Assembly: GCF_014652215.1 (NCBI RefSeq)
Contig: NZ_BMYJ01000003.1
Location: forward strand, 248,001-312,000
DNA from: Neogemmobacter tilapiae
GTDB lineage: Bacteria > Pseudomonadota > Alphaproteobacteria > Rhodobacterales > Rhodobacteraceae
Direction of reading: 5' to 3'
DNA length: 64,000 nucleotides
The notes beneath the pieces were generated by a model. The model worked only from the letters and a program-made list of their open reading frames with translations, was not told the origin of the DNA and did not search any database. Made by a program: the position numbers and the translations under genes. Of this stretch, positions 28,149 through 37,275 are shown piece by piece (positions within the stretch are counted from its first letter, which is position 1; each line of letters begins with the position of its first letter).

Positions 28149-29432
28149 CTATTTCCCGATGCAAAAGCTGGAGAAGATTTCGTCAAGGTAATCCTCGACA
28201 TCCACCTTCCCAACCAAGGATTCCAGCGCGCGAAGCCCCTGCCGCAAATCATCCGCGATCAGCTCGGCCCGACCTTGGCCCGCCCATATCGCATTTTGCG
28301 CTGATTCCAAAGCCCCCACGGCGCGCAACATGGCCACGCGATGCCGCTCTCGTGTGGTGGTACCCGCGCCTGCGGCCCGCTGTTCCAATTCCTCGGCAAT
28401 CCGCCGCACCAGATCGGAAATGCCAAGGCCCGTAAGGCCCGACACTGCAAGCCCCTCGCCCTTAGTCACATCAGCCTTGGCACGGGCCAAGATGTCGCCA
28501 GGCCTTGCCGCCACATCCTGCGGCAAATCGCCGTCATCCAGAAAGACACGCAGATCGGCAGCTTCAGCCCGCGCGACGGCCCGTGCGATCCCGGCCTTTT
28601 CAACCTCATCGTCAGTCGCCCGCAGACCGGCCGTGTCCAGCAAGGTCACTGCCAAGCCACCAAGGTCCATCCGAACCTCGATCACATCCCGCGTTGTGCC
28701 TGCCCGCGCCGAAGTGATCGCCGCCTCACGCCCCGCCAAGGCATTCAAAAGCGTGGATTTTCCGGCGTTCGGGGCACCGACGATGGCCACTTCAAACCCA
28801 TCACGCACGCGTTCCGCGATACGACTGCCGACCACTTCCCCCCGCAAGTCCTGCAAGACGGAATCCAGCAAAGCCAGAACTTCTGGCGTCACATCCACCG
28901 GCACATCTTCGTCTGCGAAATCAATTGTGGCCTCGATCAAGGCTCCCGCCCGGATCAAGTCCGCGCGCCAAGCCGCCACTTTCTGGCCGACCGCCCCCGA
29001 CAGAATCCGCAGCGCCTGCTTTCGTTGTGCCTCCGTCTCTGCCTCGATGAGATCGGCCAGACCTTCCACCTCGGACAGCGACAAAGCCCCGCTTTCAAAA
29101 GCCCGCCGCGTGAATTCACCCGGTTCGGCCAAGCGCAACCCGTCCCTTGAACCCAGCACCTGCAAAACCGCCTGAACCGTCGCCTGCCCACCATGAACAT
29201 GCAGCTCGGCGACCTCATCCCCACTAAAGCTAGCGCCCGCTTCAAAGCGAACCACCAAAGCTTGATCCAATACCACCCCATCCCAGCGTAAGGTCCGTAG
29301 ATAGGTGCGCCGCGGCTCGGGCAAAGTTCCTGCCAGACGCTCCGCCACGTTCCGCGCCAAGGGCCCCGACAAACGGATCACAGCAACGCCCGCCTTTCCG
29401 CGCGCGCTGCCCAGGGCAAAGATCGTGTCCAT
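28149..29432 (-). CDS. mnmE: tRNA modification GTPase MnmE
   Basis: A 427-residue GTPase that acts with MnmG. The N-terminal folate-binding domain ([29 protein letters not shown]) is followed by the GTPase domain with G1 [10 protein letters not shown]2 AGTTRD and G3 DTAGLR, and the conserved C-terminal CIGK. The position of the G4 motif NKxD reads AKAD (ARAKADV), so the usual guanine-contacting asparagine is replaced. Directly upstream of mnmG on the same strand. Confidence 0.95.
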   Translation of the reverse strand: MDTIFALGSARGKAGVAVIRLSGPLARNVAERLAGTLPEPRRTYLRTLRWDGVVLDQALVVRFEAGASFSGDEVAELHVHGGQATVQAVLQVLGSRDGLRLAEPGEFTRRAFESGALSLSEVEGLADLIEAETEAQRKQALRILSGAVGQKVAAWRADLIRAGALIEATIDFADEDVPVDVTPEVLALLDSVLQDLRGEVVGSRIAERVRDGFEVAIVGAPNAGKSTLLNALAGREAAITSARAGTTRDVIEVRMDLGGLAVTLLDTAGLRATDDEVEKAGIARAVARAEAADLRVFLDDGDLPQDVAARPGDILARAKADVTKGEGLAVSGLTGLGISDLVRRIAEELEQRAAGAGTTTRERHRVAMLRAVGALESAQNAIWAGQGRAELIADDLRQGLRALESLVGKVDVEDYLDEIFSSFCIGK

Positions 29433-29441
29433 AACCGCCCC

Positions 29442-30713
29442 TTAGGCGTTCATCGATTCAAAGAATTCGGCGTTTGACTTGGTCTGCTTCAGTTTGCCGA
29501 TCAGGAATTCAATGGCATCGGTCGTCCCCATCGGGTTCAGGATCCGCCGCAGAACATAGGTCTTTTGCAGATCCGACTTTTCGACCAGCAGGTCCTCTTT
29601 CCGCGTTCCCGACTTGAGAATGTCGATGGCCGGGAACACCCGCTTGTCCGCCACTTTCCGGTCCAGCACGATTTCGCTGTTGCCAGTGCCTTTGAACTCT
29701 TCAAAGATCACCTCGTCCATCCGGCTGCCGGTGTCGATCAGCGAGGTCGAGATGATGGTCAGCGACCCACCCTCTTCAATGTTGCGCGCCGCCCCAAAGA
29801 AGCGTTTCGGGCGCTGCAGGGCGTTGGCATCGACACCGCCCGTCAGAACCTTGCCCGAGGACGGAATGACCGTGTTATAGGCCCGGCCCAGACGGGTGAT
29901 GTTATCCAAAAGGATCACCACATCGCGTTTGTGTTCCACGAGCCGCTTGGCCTTTTCAATGACCATTTCAGCCACCGCAACGTGGCGGCTGGCTGGCTCG
30001 TCAAAGGTCGAGGCGATGACCTCCCCTTTCACTGTCCGCTGCATATCGGTCACTTCTTCCGGCCGTTCGTCGATCAGCAGGACGATCAGATAGCATTCCG
30101 GATGGTTGATCGAAATCGCCTTGGCGATGTTCTGCATCATGATCGTCTTACCCACCCGCGGCGGCGCCACGATCAGGCAGCGCTGGCCTTTGCCGATGGG
30201 CGCCACAAGGTCGATAACCCGGCCCGAGCGGTCTTTCAGGCTCGGATCCTCGATCTCCATCTTCAGCCGCTCATCCGGGTACAGCGGCGTCAGGTTGTCG
30301 AAATGGACCTTGTGCTTGGCGCGTTCCGGATCGTCAAAGTTGATCTTCGTGGCTTTCACTAGGCTAAAGTAGCGCTCGTTTTCTTGCGGAGCCTTGATGA
30401 CCCCCTCAATCGTATCCCCGGTCCGCAGGGAAAACTGGCGGATCATTTCGGGGCTGACGTAAATGTCATCCGGCCCCGAGAGATAGTTGGCCGAAGGCGA
30501 GCGCAGAAAGCCGAAACCATCCTGCAAGACTTCCAGCACCCCGTCGCCGCCGATTTCCCAGCCTTCTTCGGCATGCTCTTTCAGGATCGAGAACATCATC
30601 TCGCCTTTGCGCATCGAAGGGGCGTTCTCGATCTCCCATTCCTCGGCCATCGCCAGCAGATCGGCGGGGGTCTTGGCTTTCAGTTCGGCGAGATTCAGGC
30701 GTTCAACGTTCAT
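29442..30713 (-). CDS. rho: Transcription termination factor Rho
   Basis: A 423-residue Rho helicase, which loads on C-rich RNA and terminates transcription. N-terminal helical region ([20 protein letters not shown]), primary RNA-binding cold-shock fold with [13 protein letters not shown], Walker A in [12 protein letters not shown], Walker [17 protein letters not shown] and the Q-loop/R-loop [19 protein letters not shown] are all visible. The frame is open to 30797 but [11 protein letters not shown] at 30713 is the family start. A promoter candidate lies about 100 bp upstream. Confidence 0.97.
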   Translation of the reverse strand: MNVERLNLAELKAKTPADLLAMAEEWEIENAPSMRKGEMMFSILKEHAEEGWEIGGDGVLEVLQDGFGFLRSPSANYLSGPDDIYVSPEMIRQFSLRTGDTIEGVIKAPQENERYFSLVKATKINFDDPERAKHKVHFDNLTPLYPDERLKMEIEDPSLKDRSGRVIDLVAPIGKGQRCLIVAPPRVGKTIMMQNIAKAISINHPECYLIVLLIDERPEEVTDMQRTVKGEVIASTFDEPASRHVAVAEMVIEKAKRLVEHKRDVVILLDNITRLGRAYNTVIPSSGKVLTGGVDANALQRPKRFFGAARNIEEGGSLTIISTSLIDTGSRMDEVIFEEFKGTGNSEIVLDRKVADKRVFPAIDILKSGTRKEDLLVEKSDLQKTYVLRRILNPMGTTDAIEFLIGKLKQTKSNAEFFESMNA

Positions 30714-30802
30714 GAGGAGTCCCAAGACGCAGGGCAAAATCGCCGCGTCAGATCGTGAAAAAATGTGAAATGCGATTCTGGCCGGACGGCCTCGCAATTT
30801 GC

Positions 30803-30831
30803 CACATAGTCAGGTGTAAGGCTTCTGTCAA
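30803..30831 (-). promoter_or_regulatory. Candidate sigma-70 promoter for rho
   Basis: Minus strand TTGACA (30831-30826), 17-bp spacer, then TATGTG (30808-30803). The -35 is a perfect match and the -10 matches at three of six positions. It lies just after the hemJ stop and about 90 bp upstream of the rho ATG. Confidence 0.5.
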
Positions 30832-30838
30832 GAAAAGC

Positions 30839-31291
30839 CTAGAATTTCACGATGACCGAAGCGACGATCACGACCAGCAAAAGCGTCGGCACCTCGTTCA
30901 TCATGCGATATTGCCGCCCCGTCAAACGGTTGGTTCCAGCGATGAAGTCCTTGCGCCGCCAGCCCAGCCAATGGTGAAACCAGGTCATCCCCAGAACGCA
31001 GGCGGCCTTGGTCCAGGGCCAGATCTGCGACCAGTCGACCATACCGGGAATGAAGACGAGACAAAGCCCAAAGATCCAAGTGGCAACAGACGCAGGATTG
31101 ATGATCGCCTTCAAAAGCCGCCTTTCCATGGTTTGGAAAAGCATATCGGTGGCGCTGCCGCGTTCGACCTGTTCGGTGTGATAGACATAAAGCCTTGGCA
31201 GATAGAACAACCCGGCCATCCAGGCGATGACGCTGATCACATGCAGGGTTTTGATCCAGAGGTAATGTTCCGCCAGAAAGTCTGTCATCAT
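30839..31291 (-). CDS. hemJ: Protoporphyrinogen IX oxidase HemJ
   Basis: A 150-residue four-helix membrane protein of the HemJ family, which oxidises protoporphyrinogen IX to protoporphyrin IX in organisms lacking HemG and HemY. Conserved histidines lie in the first helix (LWIKTLHVISVIAWMAG) and after it (LPRLYVYHTEQ), with KAACVLGMTWFHHWLGWRR later. The ATG pair at 31291/31288 follows GAAGGGGCC. The open frame continues to 31444 but would run through the AT-rich origin sequence and is not supported. Its promoter lies within the oriC region. Confidence 0.9.
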   Translation of the reverse strand: MMTDFLAEHYLWIKTLHVISVIAWMAGLFYLPRLYVYHTEQVERGSATDMLFQTMERRLLKAIINPASVATWIFGLCLVFIPGMVDWSQIWPWTKAACVLGMTWFHHWLGWRRKDFIAGTNRLTGRQYRMMNEVPTLLLVVIVASVIVKF

Positions 31292-31680
31292 GGCCCCTTC
31301 TTCTTTCTTAAAGAAATATAAGAAAGAAAAGATGATGCTGTTGGGCTTGTGGGTATGGGGATTATCGGCTTTTCGCAAGCTCTGATCCACATCGGGAAAA
31401 GATCCTGACGCAAGGTGAAGAAAATTCGCGGAATCTGGAATCATCCTTTCTTTTCATAAAGCTATGCGCGCAAATTTCTGTGGGTAAGTTTCCGAAGCCT
31501 TGGATAGGTTCCTGCAAACCACAATTTTCCACAGCAGGCCTTGGCCGCTTTGCACAGCCACAAAATCTCACCTCTGGGCTTGACGGATTCCACCCCGGAC
31601 GGCACCAAGGCCGCCAAAGCCCGTTTGACCCCCAAAAGGCCAAGGGGAACAAATGCAGACCTTCCCAAGACTTTTCCACA
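31292..31680. other. oriC: Putative chromosomal replication origin (oriC)
   Basis: Gap between divergent hemJ and maf, about 360 bp before the first possible maf start. Near-consensus DnaA boxes (TTATCCACA, one mismatch each): TGATCCACA 31383-31391; TTACCCACA on the minus strand at 31479-31487; TTTTCCACA 31525-31533; TTTTCCACA 31672-31680. An AT-rich stretch at 31300-31337 carries a 10-bp inverted repeat and could be the unwinding element. GANTC methylation sites are at 31431, 31438 and 31586. The neighbours (maf-aroE-coaE-dnaQ-secB on one side, rho-mnmE-mnmG-parAB on the other) match the origin region in other alphaproteobacteria, and transcription diverges from it. No comparable boxes were seen next to dnaA. 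Confidence 0.7.
31301..31328. repeat. AT-rich inverted repeat next to hemJ
   Basis: TTCTTTCTTA at 31301-31310 and its exact complement TAAGAAAGAA at 31319-31328, separated by eight bases. This is the most AT-rich stretch of the proposed origin. It could be a DNA-unwinding element or an operator for hemJ, whose start is 10 bp away. Confidence 0.6.
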
Positions 31681-32291
31681 AGGCCGCCATGATGCCCCGC
31701 CCGCTGATCCTTGCCTCTGGTTCGGAAATTCGCCTCACCCTGTTGCGCAACGCGGGGTTGGAGGTTTCGGCCATTCGGCCGCGTGTCGATGAGGAAATGA
31801 TCAAAAGCAGCCTGTTGAGCGAAGGGGCCAGCCCGCGCGATCTGGCGGATGCGCTGGCCGAAATGAAGGCGCGGAAGGTGGCGGAAAAGAACCCCGAGGC
31901 GCTGGTTCTGGGTTGCGATCAGGTCTTGGCCTTTGGAACCGAGGTTTGGGGCAAGCCTGAAACCCCGGAACAGGCGGTGGAACAACTGACCCGCCTGCGG
32001 GGCCAGACCCATAGACTGCTTTCGGCGGTGGTGCTGTATGACAAGGCCGAACCCGTCTGGCGTCATGTTGAAACCGCCAGCCTGACGATGCGGGATTTTT
32101 CGCCGGAATGGCTGGCGGGTTATGTGGCGCGCAACTGGGATGAAATCCGCCACTGCGCGGGTGGCTATCAGCTTGAATCCGAAGGGATCAGGCTGTTCAC
32201 GGCGGTGCAAGGCGATTACTTTACCATTCTGGGGCTGCCGCTTTTGCCGGTGCTTCTGTATTTGGGTCAACGAGGGTTTATCGAAACATGA
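31653..32291 (+). CDS. maf: Maf-type nucleotide pyrophosphatase, YceF-like
   Basis: A 212-residue Maf-fold nucleoside triphosphate pyrophosphatase. [19 protein letters not shown] is the N-terminal signature. The active-site segment reads GCDQVLAFG; the Q after D is typical of the YceF branch (m7GTP) rather than the YhdE branch with DT. The start at 31653 has AAGGGG well placed upstream; the alternative ATG at 31689 would begin nearer the family start and leave the last DnaA box untranslated. ATGA overlap with aroE. Confidence 0.88.
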   Translation: MQTFPRLFHKAAMMPRPLILASGSEIRLTLLRNAGLEVSAIRPRVDEEMIKSSLLSEGASPRDLADALAEMKARKVAEKNPEALVLGCDQVLAFGTEVWGKPETPEQAVEQLTRLRGQTHRLLSAVVLYDKAEPVWRHVETASLTMRDFSPEWLAGYVARNWDEIRHCAGGYQLESEGIRLFTAVQGDYFTILGLPLLPVLLYLGQRGFIET

Positions 32292-33127
32292 CCGACCATC
32301 CGCGCATTCCCCTGGCCGGGATCATCGGCTCGCCCGTCAATTTCAGCCGCTCGCCCTATCTGCATGGGTTCTGGCTGAAACGCTATGGGATCAAGGGGCA
32401 TTACGTGCATCTGGACATCGGTCAGGCTGATCTGGCCGAGGCGTTGAAAATGATGCCGCGCATGGGTTTTGTCGGCGCAAATGTGACGATTCCGCATAAG
32501 GAAACCGTGCTGAAACTGGCGGATTCCGTGACGGATCGGGCGGCGCTGATCGGGGCTGCAAATACTTTGGTGTTCAAAAAGGATGGCAAGGTTCTGGCCG
32601 ACAACACCGATGGTTTGGGTTTCATCGCCAATCTGCGACAGAACGCGCCACACTGGAACCCGGCGGCGGGGCCTGCGGCGGTTCTGGGGGCTGGGGGTGG
32701 CGCGCGGGCTGTCATTGCGGCGCTGATCGAGGTGGGGGTGCCGGAAATTCGTCTGGCGAACCGGACGCGGGGCCGGGCCGAGAATTTGCGGCATGATTTC
32801 GGGGCCAAGGTGCATGTGGTGGATTGGACCGAGGCGGGCGAGATGCTGGATGGGGCCGTGACGGTGGTGAACACTACGTCGATGGGGATGTCGGGCAAGG
32901 CAGATTTCACGGTGCCGCTGGACGGGATTTCATCGAAAGCGGTGGTGACGGATCTGGTTTATGTGCCGTTGATGACCGATTTTCTGGCGGCGGCAAAGGC
33001 GCGCGGCGCCCATACGGTGGATGGTCTGGGGATGCTGCTGCATCAGGCGGTGCCGGGGTTTGAACGCTGGTTTGGGCAGAAGCCTGTGGTGGACGAAGAA
33101 ACCCGCCAAGCGGTGCTTTTGGCATGA
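32288..33127 (+). CDS. aroE: Shikimate dehydrogenase AroE
   Basis: A 279-residue NADP-dependent enzyme reducing 3-dehydroshikimate to shikimate in aromatic amino-acid synthesis. Substrate-binding SRSPYLHG, catalytic lysine in [16 protein letters not shown] and the nucleotide loop GAGGGARAV are visible. Overlaps maf upstream and coaE downstream by ATGA, forming one translationally coupled operon. Confidence 0.96.
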   Translation: MTDHPRIPLAGIIGSPVNFSRSPYLHGFWLKRYGIKGHYVHLDIGQADLAEALKMMPRMGFVGANVTIPHKETVLKLADSVTDRAALIGAANTLVFKKDGKVLADNTDGLGFIANLRQNAPHWNPAAGPAAVLGAGGGARAVIAALIEVGVPEIRLANRTRGRAENLRHDFGAKVHVVDWTEAGEMLDGAVTVVNTTSMGMSGKADFTVPLDGISSKAVVTDLVYVPLMTDFLAAAKARGAHTVDGLGMLLHQAVPGFERWFGQKPVVDEETRQAVLLA

Positions 33128-33711
33128 TCGTTCTGGGCCTGACCGGGTCGATTGGCATGGGCAAATCGACAACGGCGGGCTTTTTCCGAAAGTTGGGGGT
33201 GCCGGTTTGGGATGCCGATCAGGCGACGCATCGGCTTTATGCTCAGGGCGGGGCGGCGGTGGTGCCGATTGCGGAGATCTTTCCGGCGGCTTTGGCTGAT
33301 GGCTGCATCTCGCGCCCGGCGCTGAAGGCCATTATTGCGCGTGACCGGGGTGCTTTGGCGCAGATTGAGGGGATCGTGCATCCTTTGGTGGCGGCGGATC
33401 GTCAGGCTTTCGTGGCGGGGGCAAAGGCGGATCTGGTGGTGGTGGACATTCCGCTGCTGTTTGAAAAAAACTATGAGGATCAGGTGGATGCCGTTCTTTT
33501 GGTGACGGCACCACCCGAATTGCAGCAGGCAAGGGTGATGGCGCGGCCCGGTATGAGCGCCGAAATCTTTGCGCAGCTTTTGGCGCGGCAGATGCCGGAT
33601 CGGGACAAGCGGGCACGGGCGGACCATATTCTGGAAACCCTGAGCCTTGAGGCCGCCGAGGCGGGGGTCAAGGCGCTGGTGGCCTATCTGAAAGGCAAGG
33701 CTGATGCGTGA
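33124..33711 (+). CDS. coaE: Dephospho-CoA kinase
   Basis: A 195-residue kinase catalysing the last step of coenzyme A synthesis. P-loop GLTGSIGMGKST near residue 5, then VPVWDADQATHRLY, and VVDIPLLFE. Starts inside the aroE stop and overlaps dnaQ by 8 bp. Confidence 0.96.
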   Translation: MIVLGLTGSIGMGKSTTAGFFRKLGVPVWDADQATHRLYAQGGAAVVPIAEIFPAALADGCISRPALKAIIARDRGALAQIEGIVHPLVAADRQAFVAGAKADLVVVDIPLLFEKNYEDQVDAVLLVTAPPELQQARVMARPGMSAEIFAQLLARQMPDRDKRARADHILETLSLEAAEAGVKALVAYLKGKADA

Positions 33712-34402
33712 AATCGTAATGGATACCGAAACAACCGGCTTTGAACCCAGCGAAGGGCACAAGCTGGTGGAAATCGGCGCGATCGAGCTGTGGAATCACC
33801 TGCCGACCGGCAAGGTCTATCACCAATACATCAACCCGCAGCGGATGATGCCGAAAGAAGCGTTCGAGGTGCATGGGCTGGGCGACGATTTCCTGCGCGA
33901 CAAGCCGCTGTTTTCGCATGTGGCGCAGGCGTTCTGGGATTTCATCGGCGATGCGCCTTTGGTCATTCACAATGCGGCCTTTGATATGAAGTTCCTGAAT
34001 GCGGAACTGATGCCCCTGGGCTTTCCGCGCCTGCCGGACAGCCGGGCGATTGATACGGTGATGATGGCGCGGAAGAAATTCCCAGGCTCGCCAGCCTCAC
34101 TCGACGCGCTTTGCCGCCGTTTTGGCATCGACAATTCCAAGCGGGAAAAGCACGGCGCGCTGCTGGACAGCGAGCTTTTGGCCGAGGTTTATCTGGAGTT
34201 GATCGGCGGTCGGCAGCCCGATCTGGCGATGGTGCCGGAACCAGCCGCGAAGTCAAAACCCGGCGCGGTGCAGTCGGGCACTTGGCGACCCGGCGCCCGG
34301 CCCGCGCCCTTGGCCTCGCGTATCACCGACGAAGAAGCCGCCGCCCATGCGGATTTTGTGGCCAAGCTGGGCGAAGCGGCGATCTGGCTGAAACGCCAAT
34401 GA
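33704..34402 (+). CDS. dnaQ: DNA polymerase III epsilon subunit (proofreading exonuclease)
   Basis: A 232-residue 3'-5' exonuclease. Exo I is VMDTETTGF, Exo II HNAAFDMKFLNAEL, and Exo III KHGALLDSELLAEVY, all complete, so proofreading should be active. Last gene of the maf-aroE-coaE-dnaQ operon; a hairpin follows four bases after the stop. Confidence 0.96.
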   Translation: MREIVMDTETTGFEPSEGHKLVEIGAIELWNHLPTGKVYHQYINPQRMMPKEAFEVHGLGDDFLRDKPLFSHVAQAFWDFIGDAPLVIHNAAFDMKFLNAELMPLGFPRLPDSRAIDTVMMARKKFPGSPASLDALCRRFGIDNSKREKHGALLDSELLAEVYLELIGGRQPDLAMVPEPAAKSKPGAVQSGTWRPGARPAPLASRITDEEAAAHADFVAKLGEAAIWLKRQ

Positions 34403-34405
34403 AAA

Positions 34406-34424
34406 GGCCCGCGCAAGGCGGGCC
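34406..34424. terminator. Hairpin between convergent dnaQ and secB
   Basis: GGCCCGC-GCAAG-GCGGGCC, a perfect 7-bp stem. On the minus strand it is followed by TTTTC, so it reads as an intrinsic terminator for secB. On the plus strand the U-tract is missing, so it would be weaker for dnaQ. Confidence 0.7.
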
Positions 34425-34433
34425 ATTCCAGAA

Positions 34434-34934
34434 CTACGACGACAGAACCTGCTGCGCTTTTTCGGCCTCGGCCCGGCGGGCGATTTCCTGGCGATAGAGC
34501 GCCAGATAATCCACCGTGTCGATGTTCAAGGGCGGGAAGCCGCCGTCGCGCGTTACGTCTGAAATGATCCGCCGGATGAAGGGGAAGACCAGACGCGGGC
34601 ATTCGATCAGCAGGAAGGGGTGCATCTGCGCCTCGGCCACGCCTTCGATGTGGAAAACAGCGCCATATTCCAGTTCCATCAGGAACAGGGTGTCGCCATT
34701 GGCCTTGTTTTTCGAGGTGACGCGGAACTTGTTGATCACCTCATACTGATGCTCTGCCCCGCGCTTGCGCGCGTCTAGGCTGACCGCCACCTGAATGTCA
34801 GGCTGCACTTCACCGCCCGAAAGGCCCTTTTGTGCCACCATGTTTTCAAACGACATGTCACGCACGAACTGGGCCATCACCTGCAATTTAATCTGCGGTG
34901 CTGCTTCCGGGGCTGCGCCGTTACCTTCGGCCAT
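34434..34934 (-). CDS. secB: Protein-export chaperone SecB
   Basis: A 166-residue export chaperone that holds precursors unfolded and delivers them to SecA. Conserved segments VMAQFVRDMSFENMVAQK, QYEVINKFRVTSKN and the C-terminal CPRLVFPFIRRIISDVTRDGGFPPL are present. The start MAEGNGAAPE at 34934 has GGGAGAG upstream; the frame continues to 34976 without support. Upstream of it lies fxsA on the same strand. Confidence 0.96.
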   Translation of the reverse strand: MAEGNGAAPEAAPQIKLQVMAQFVRDMSFENMVAQKGLSGGEVQPDIQVAVSLDARKRGAEHQYEVINKFRVTSKNKANGDTLFLMELEYGAVFHIEGVAEAQMHPFLLIECPRLVFPFIRRIISDVTRDGGFPPLNIDTVDYLALYRQEIARRAEAEKAQQVLSS

Positions 34935-35012
34935 ATTCCAACTCTCCCATATCCGGGGCCTTTGTGGCCGCCGCAAAATCCGCGGACTGTCTAGCAGACC
35001 GGTCCGCCCGGC

Positions 35013-35456
35013 TCAATCCTTCGTAATGTCGCGCATCGGCGCTTGGCCCGGTTCGTCCATGCGGTGCCATTCGCCGTCAATGATGGTGGCGCTGCGCGTG
35101 GTGCCTTGCCCCCCCATCCGCGACAGGACGGCGCCTGCCAGCAAGCTTTGCACAGGCGGCAAAAGCAGGATGAGCCCCAGAACGTCGGTCAGAAAGCCCG
35201 GCAGGATCAACAAGATCCCCGCGATGACACCAAACAGTCCCCGCCCTAAATCCTGCGTTGGCGCTTGGCCTGCGCGCAGGCCCTGACGCGCCCGCATGAT
35301 GGCCCCACCGCCCTGCAAGCGGATCACGAAAATGCCCAGCGCAAAGGTGCCCAGAATGATCGCCATCGTGGCCCAAAGCCCGATGCGCCCGCCGATGGTG
35401 ACGAAGAGACCGATTTCGATCAGGGGCCACAACAGCAGCGGCAGCAAGATTTGCAT
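35013..35456 (-). CDS. fxsA: FxsA family membrane protein
   Basis: A 147-residue inner-membrane protein. FxsA in Escherichia coli relieves exclusion of phage T7 by the F plasmid; the physiological role is unknown. Three hydrophobic stretches are visible (ILLPLLLWPLIEIGLFVTIG, LWATMAIILGTFALGIFVI, LLILPGFLTDVLGLILLLPP). I chose the ATG at 35456; a TTG three codons upstream is possible. The secB-fxsA pairing next to dnaQ recurs near the origin of other alphaproteobacteria. Confidence 0.88.
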   Translation of the reverse strand: MQILLPLLLWPLIEIGLFVTIGGRIGLWATMAIILGTFALGIFVIRLQGGGAIMRARQGLRAGQAPTQDLGRGLFGVIAGILLILPGFLTDVLGLILLLPPVQSLLAGAVLSRMGGQGTTRSATIIDGEWHRMDEPGQAPMRDITKD

Positions 35457-35572
35457 CCCGAACAACCTTTCTTTGCAGGGTCGGATGGTGGACTTGTGCC
35501 AACCCGTCCCCTACATAAGGACGGAAAGGCGGAAAACCAGTCGGAAACCGCCGCAGAAAGGGTTAAAACCAT

Positions 35573-36229
35573 ATGGGCTCGTCACTGATACAACTTCTGG
35601 TCCTGGCAGGCGTCGCCGTCTTCCTGATCCTCAAGCTGCGTTCCGTGCTGGGCACAAGGGACGGCTTCGAAAAGCCGCCGATCCCGCTGGATGATCTGCG
35701 CCCGCGTTCCTCGGGGCCTGTGCTGGTCGAGAATGGCCCAGACCGGGACATCATTGATCATGTGACCGAAGGTTCGAAAGAGGCCGAGAACCTTGCCGCG
35801 ATGAAGGGGGTTGAGGCGGGCTTTTCCGTGGGCACCTTCCTGCAAGGGGCGCGGGGGGCCTATGAGATGATCGTGACCGCCTTTGACAAGGGCGAACTGG
35901 CAAGCATCAAGCCCTTTCTGAACGCTGATGTTCTGGACAGTTTTTCCGAAGCGGTGGCCGCGCGGGAAGCCCAGGGCCTGACCATTCAATCGACTTTTGT
36001 CGGCATCCGCGAAGTGGCCATTGATCAGGTCGAATTTGACCGCACGACGAAATGGGCCGAAGTTTCGGTGCGTTTTGTGGCGGAGCTGACGACGGTTGTG
36101 CGCGACAAGGCCGGAGTTGTGGTCGAGGGCAGCAGCAGCGAGATCAAACGCCAGCGCGATGTCTGGACCTTTGCCCGCACGATGGGCTCGTCCGATCCGA
36201 ACTGGCAACTGGTTGCGACCGGGGATTGA
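35573..36229 (+). CDS. Tim44/TimA-type membrane protein
   Basis: A 218-residue protein with an N-terminal membrane anchor (LIQLLVLAGVAVFLILKL) and a Tim44-like domain at residues about 75-215 (FLQGARGAYEMIVTAFDKGEL; DVWTFARTMGSSDPNWQLVAT). Bacterial members resemble the mitochondrial import protein Tim44; their role at the membrane is not settled. Divergent from fxsA, and its stop overlaps the mltA start. Confidence 0.85.
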   Translation: MGSSLIQLLVLAGVAVFLILKLRSVLGTRDGFEKPPIPLDDLRPRSSGPVLVENGPDRDIIDHVTEGSKEAENLAAMKGVEAGFSVGTFLQGARGAYEMIVTAFDKGELASIKPFLNADVLDSFSEAVAAREAQGLTIQSTFVGIREVAIDQVEFDRTTKWAEVSVRFVAELTTVVRDKAGVVVEGSSSEIKRQRDVWTFARTMGSSDPNWQLVATGD

Positions 36230-37272
36230 TGCGTGGCGGTCGTGCCCTTGCGGTTCTGGCGCTGCTGATGGCAGGGCTTGGCGCGACGGCTGGCCGTGCC
36301 GAGGTGGAGGTTCTGACCTTTGCCGAACTGGCTGGGTGGGAGGACGACAACCATCTGGCGGCATTGAAGGTGTTTCGCCAGACCTGTGATCAGCTGAAAG
36401 ACCCGGAATGGCGGCCGATCTGCGATCTGGCGGCGCAGGCGGAAACGACCGAAGCGGCGGCGCGATCGTTCTTTGAGATGTTCTTCAAACCCGTGGTGAT
36501 CGGCAACCCCCCCGCCCTGTTCACCGGCTATTACGAACCTGAACTTGAAGGTTCGCCGGTGCGCAGCGGGAATTTCATCTATCCGCTTTACGCCAAGCCG
36601 AAAGATCATGTTGAAGGCCAGCAATATTACAGCCGCGACCAGATTGATCAGCAGGGGATTCTGGCGGGCAGGGGTTTGGAGATCGCCTGGCTGAACGACC
36701 CTGTGGATGTGTATTTCCTGCAAATCCAAGGCTCGGGCCGTATTCGGATGCCGAATGGCGATGTGGTTCGAGTGGGTTATGCGGGCAAGAACGGCCATCC
36801 CTATCGTTCCATCGGGCAGGCCTTGGTGGACAGGGGCTTGATGACGCTGTCCGAAGCCTCGGCCCCGGCGATCCGGGCTTGGGTGAAACGCAACGGCAGC
36901 TATGGGTTGGATTTGCTGTCGCACAATCCGTCCTATGTGTTTTTCCGCAAGCTGCGGGATGTTGCGGCGAACAAGGGGCCGATTGGTGCGATGGGGCGTT
37001 CGATCACCACAATGCGGTCGGTGGCGATTGATCCGGCCTTTGTGCCCTTGGGCGCGCCGGTCTGGGTGGAAAAGGATGGCGATAAACCCCTGCGCCGGCT
37101 GATGGTGGCGCAAGACACCGGCGGGGCGATCAAAGGGGCGCAGCGGGCCGATATTTTTTATGGCACGGGTTGGGATGCGGGCGAGGCGGCGGGGATGATC
37201 AAAGATCCGGGTCGTCTGGTCGTGCTGTTGCCCATCGACCGGGCCTATGCCGCCCTTCTGCCGGAAGACTGA
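36229..37272 (+). CDS. mltA: Membrane-bound lytic murein transglycosylase MltA
   Basis: A 347-residue peptidoglycan lytic transglycosylase. A signal peptide (ALAVLALLMAGLGATAGRA) has no lipobox cysteine, so this member is probably periplasmic rather than a lipoprotein. The MltA core has FTGYYEPELEGS and YFLQIQGSGRI, and the 3D domain carries the catalytic-type aspartate (LMVAQDTGGAIKGAQRADIF). Start ATG overlaps the timA stop (TGATG). Confidence 0.93.
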   Translation: MRGGRALAVLALLMAGLGATAGRAEVEVLTFAELAGWEDDNHLAALKVFRQTCDQLKDPEWRPICDLAAQAETTEAAARSFFEMFFKPVVIGNPPALFTGYYEPELEGSPVRSGNFIYPLYAKPKDHVEGQQYYSRDQIDQQGILAGRGLEIAWLNDPVDVYFLQIQGSGRIRMPNGDVVRVGYAGKNGHPYRSIGQALVDRGLMTLSEASAPAIRAWVKRNGSYGLDLLSHNPSYVFFRKLRDVAANKGPIGAMGRSITTMRSVAIDPAFVPLGAPVWVEKDGDKPLRRLMVAQDTGGAIKGAQRADIFYGTGWDAGEAAGMIKDPGRLVVLLPIDRAYAALLPED

Positions 37273-37275
37273 CCC

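Noticed and set aside
31292-31444. N-terminally extended HemJ reading to 31444
   Set aside because: The extension would translate the AT-rich origin sequence; HemJ proteins begin at the first helix, matching the ATG pair at 31291/31288.
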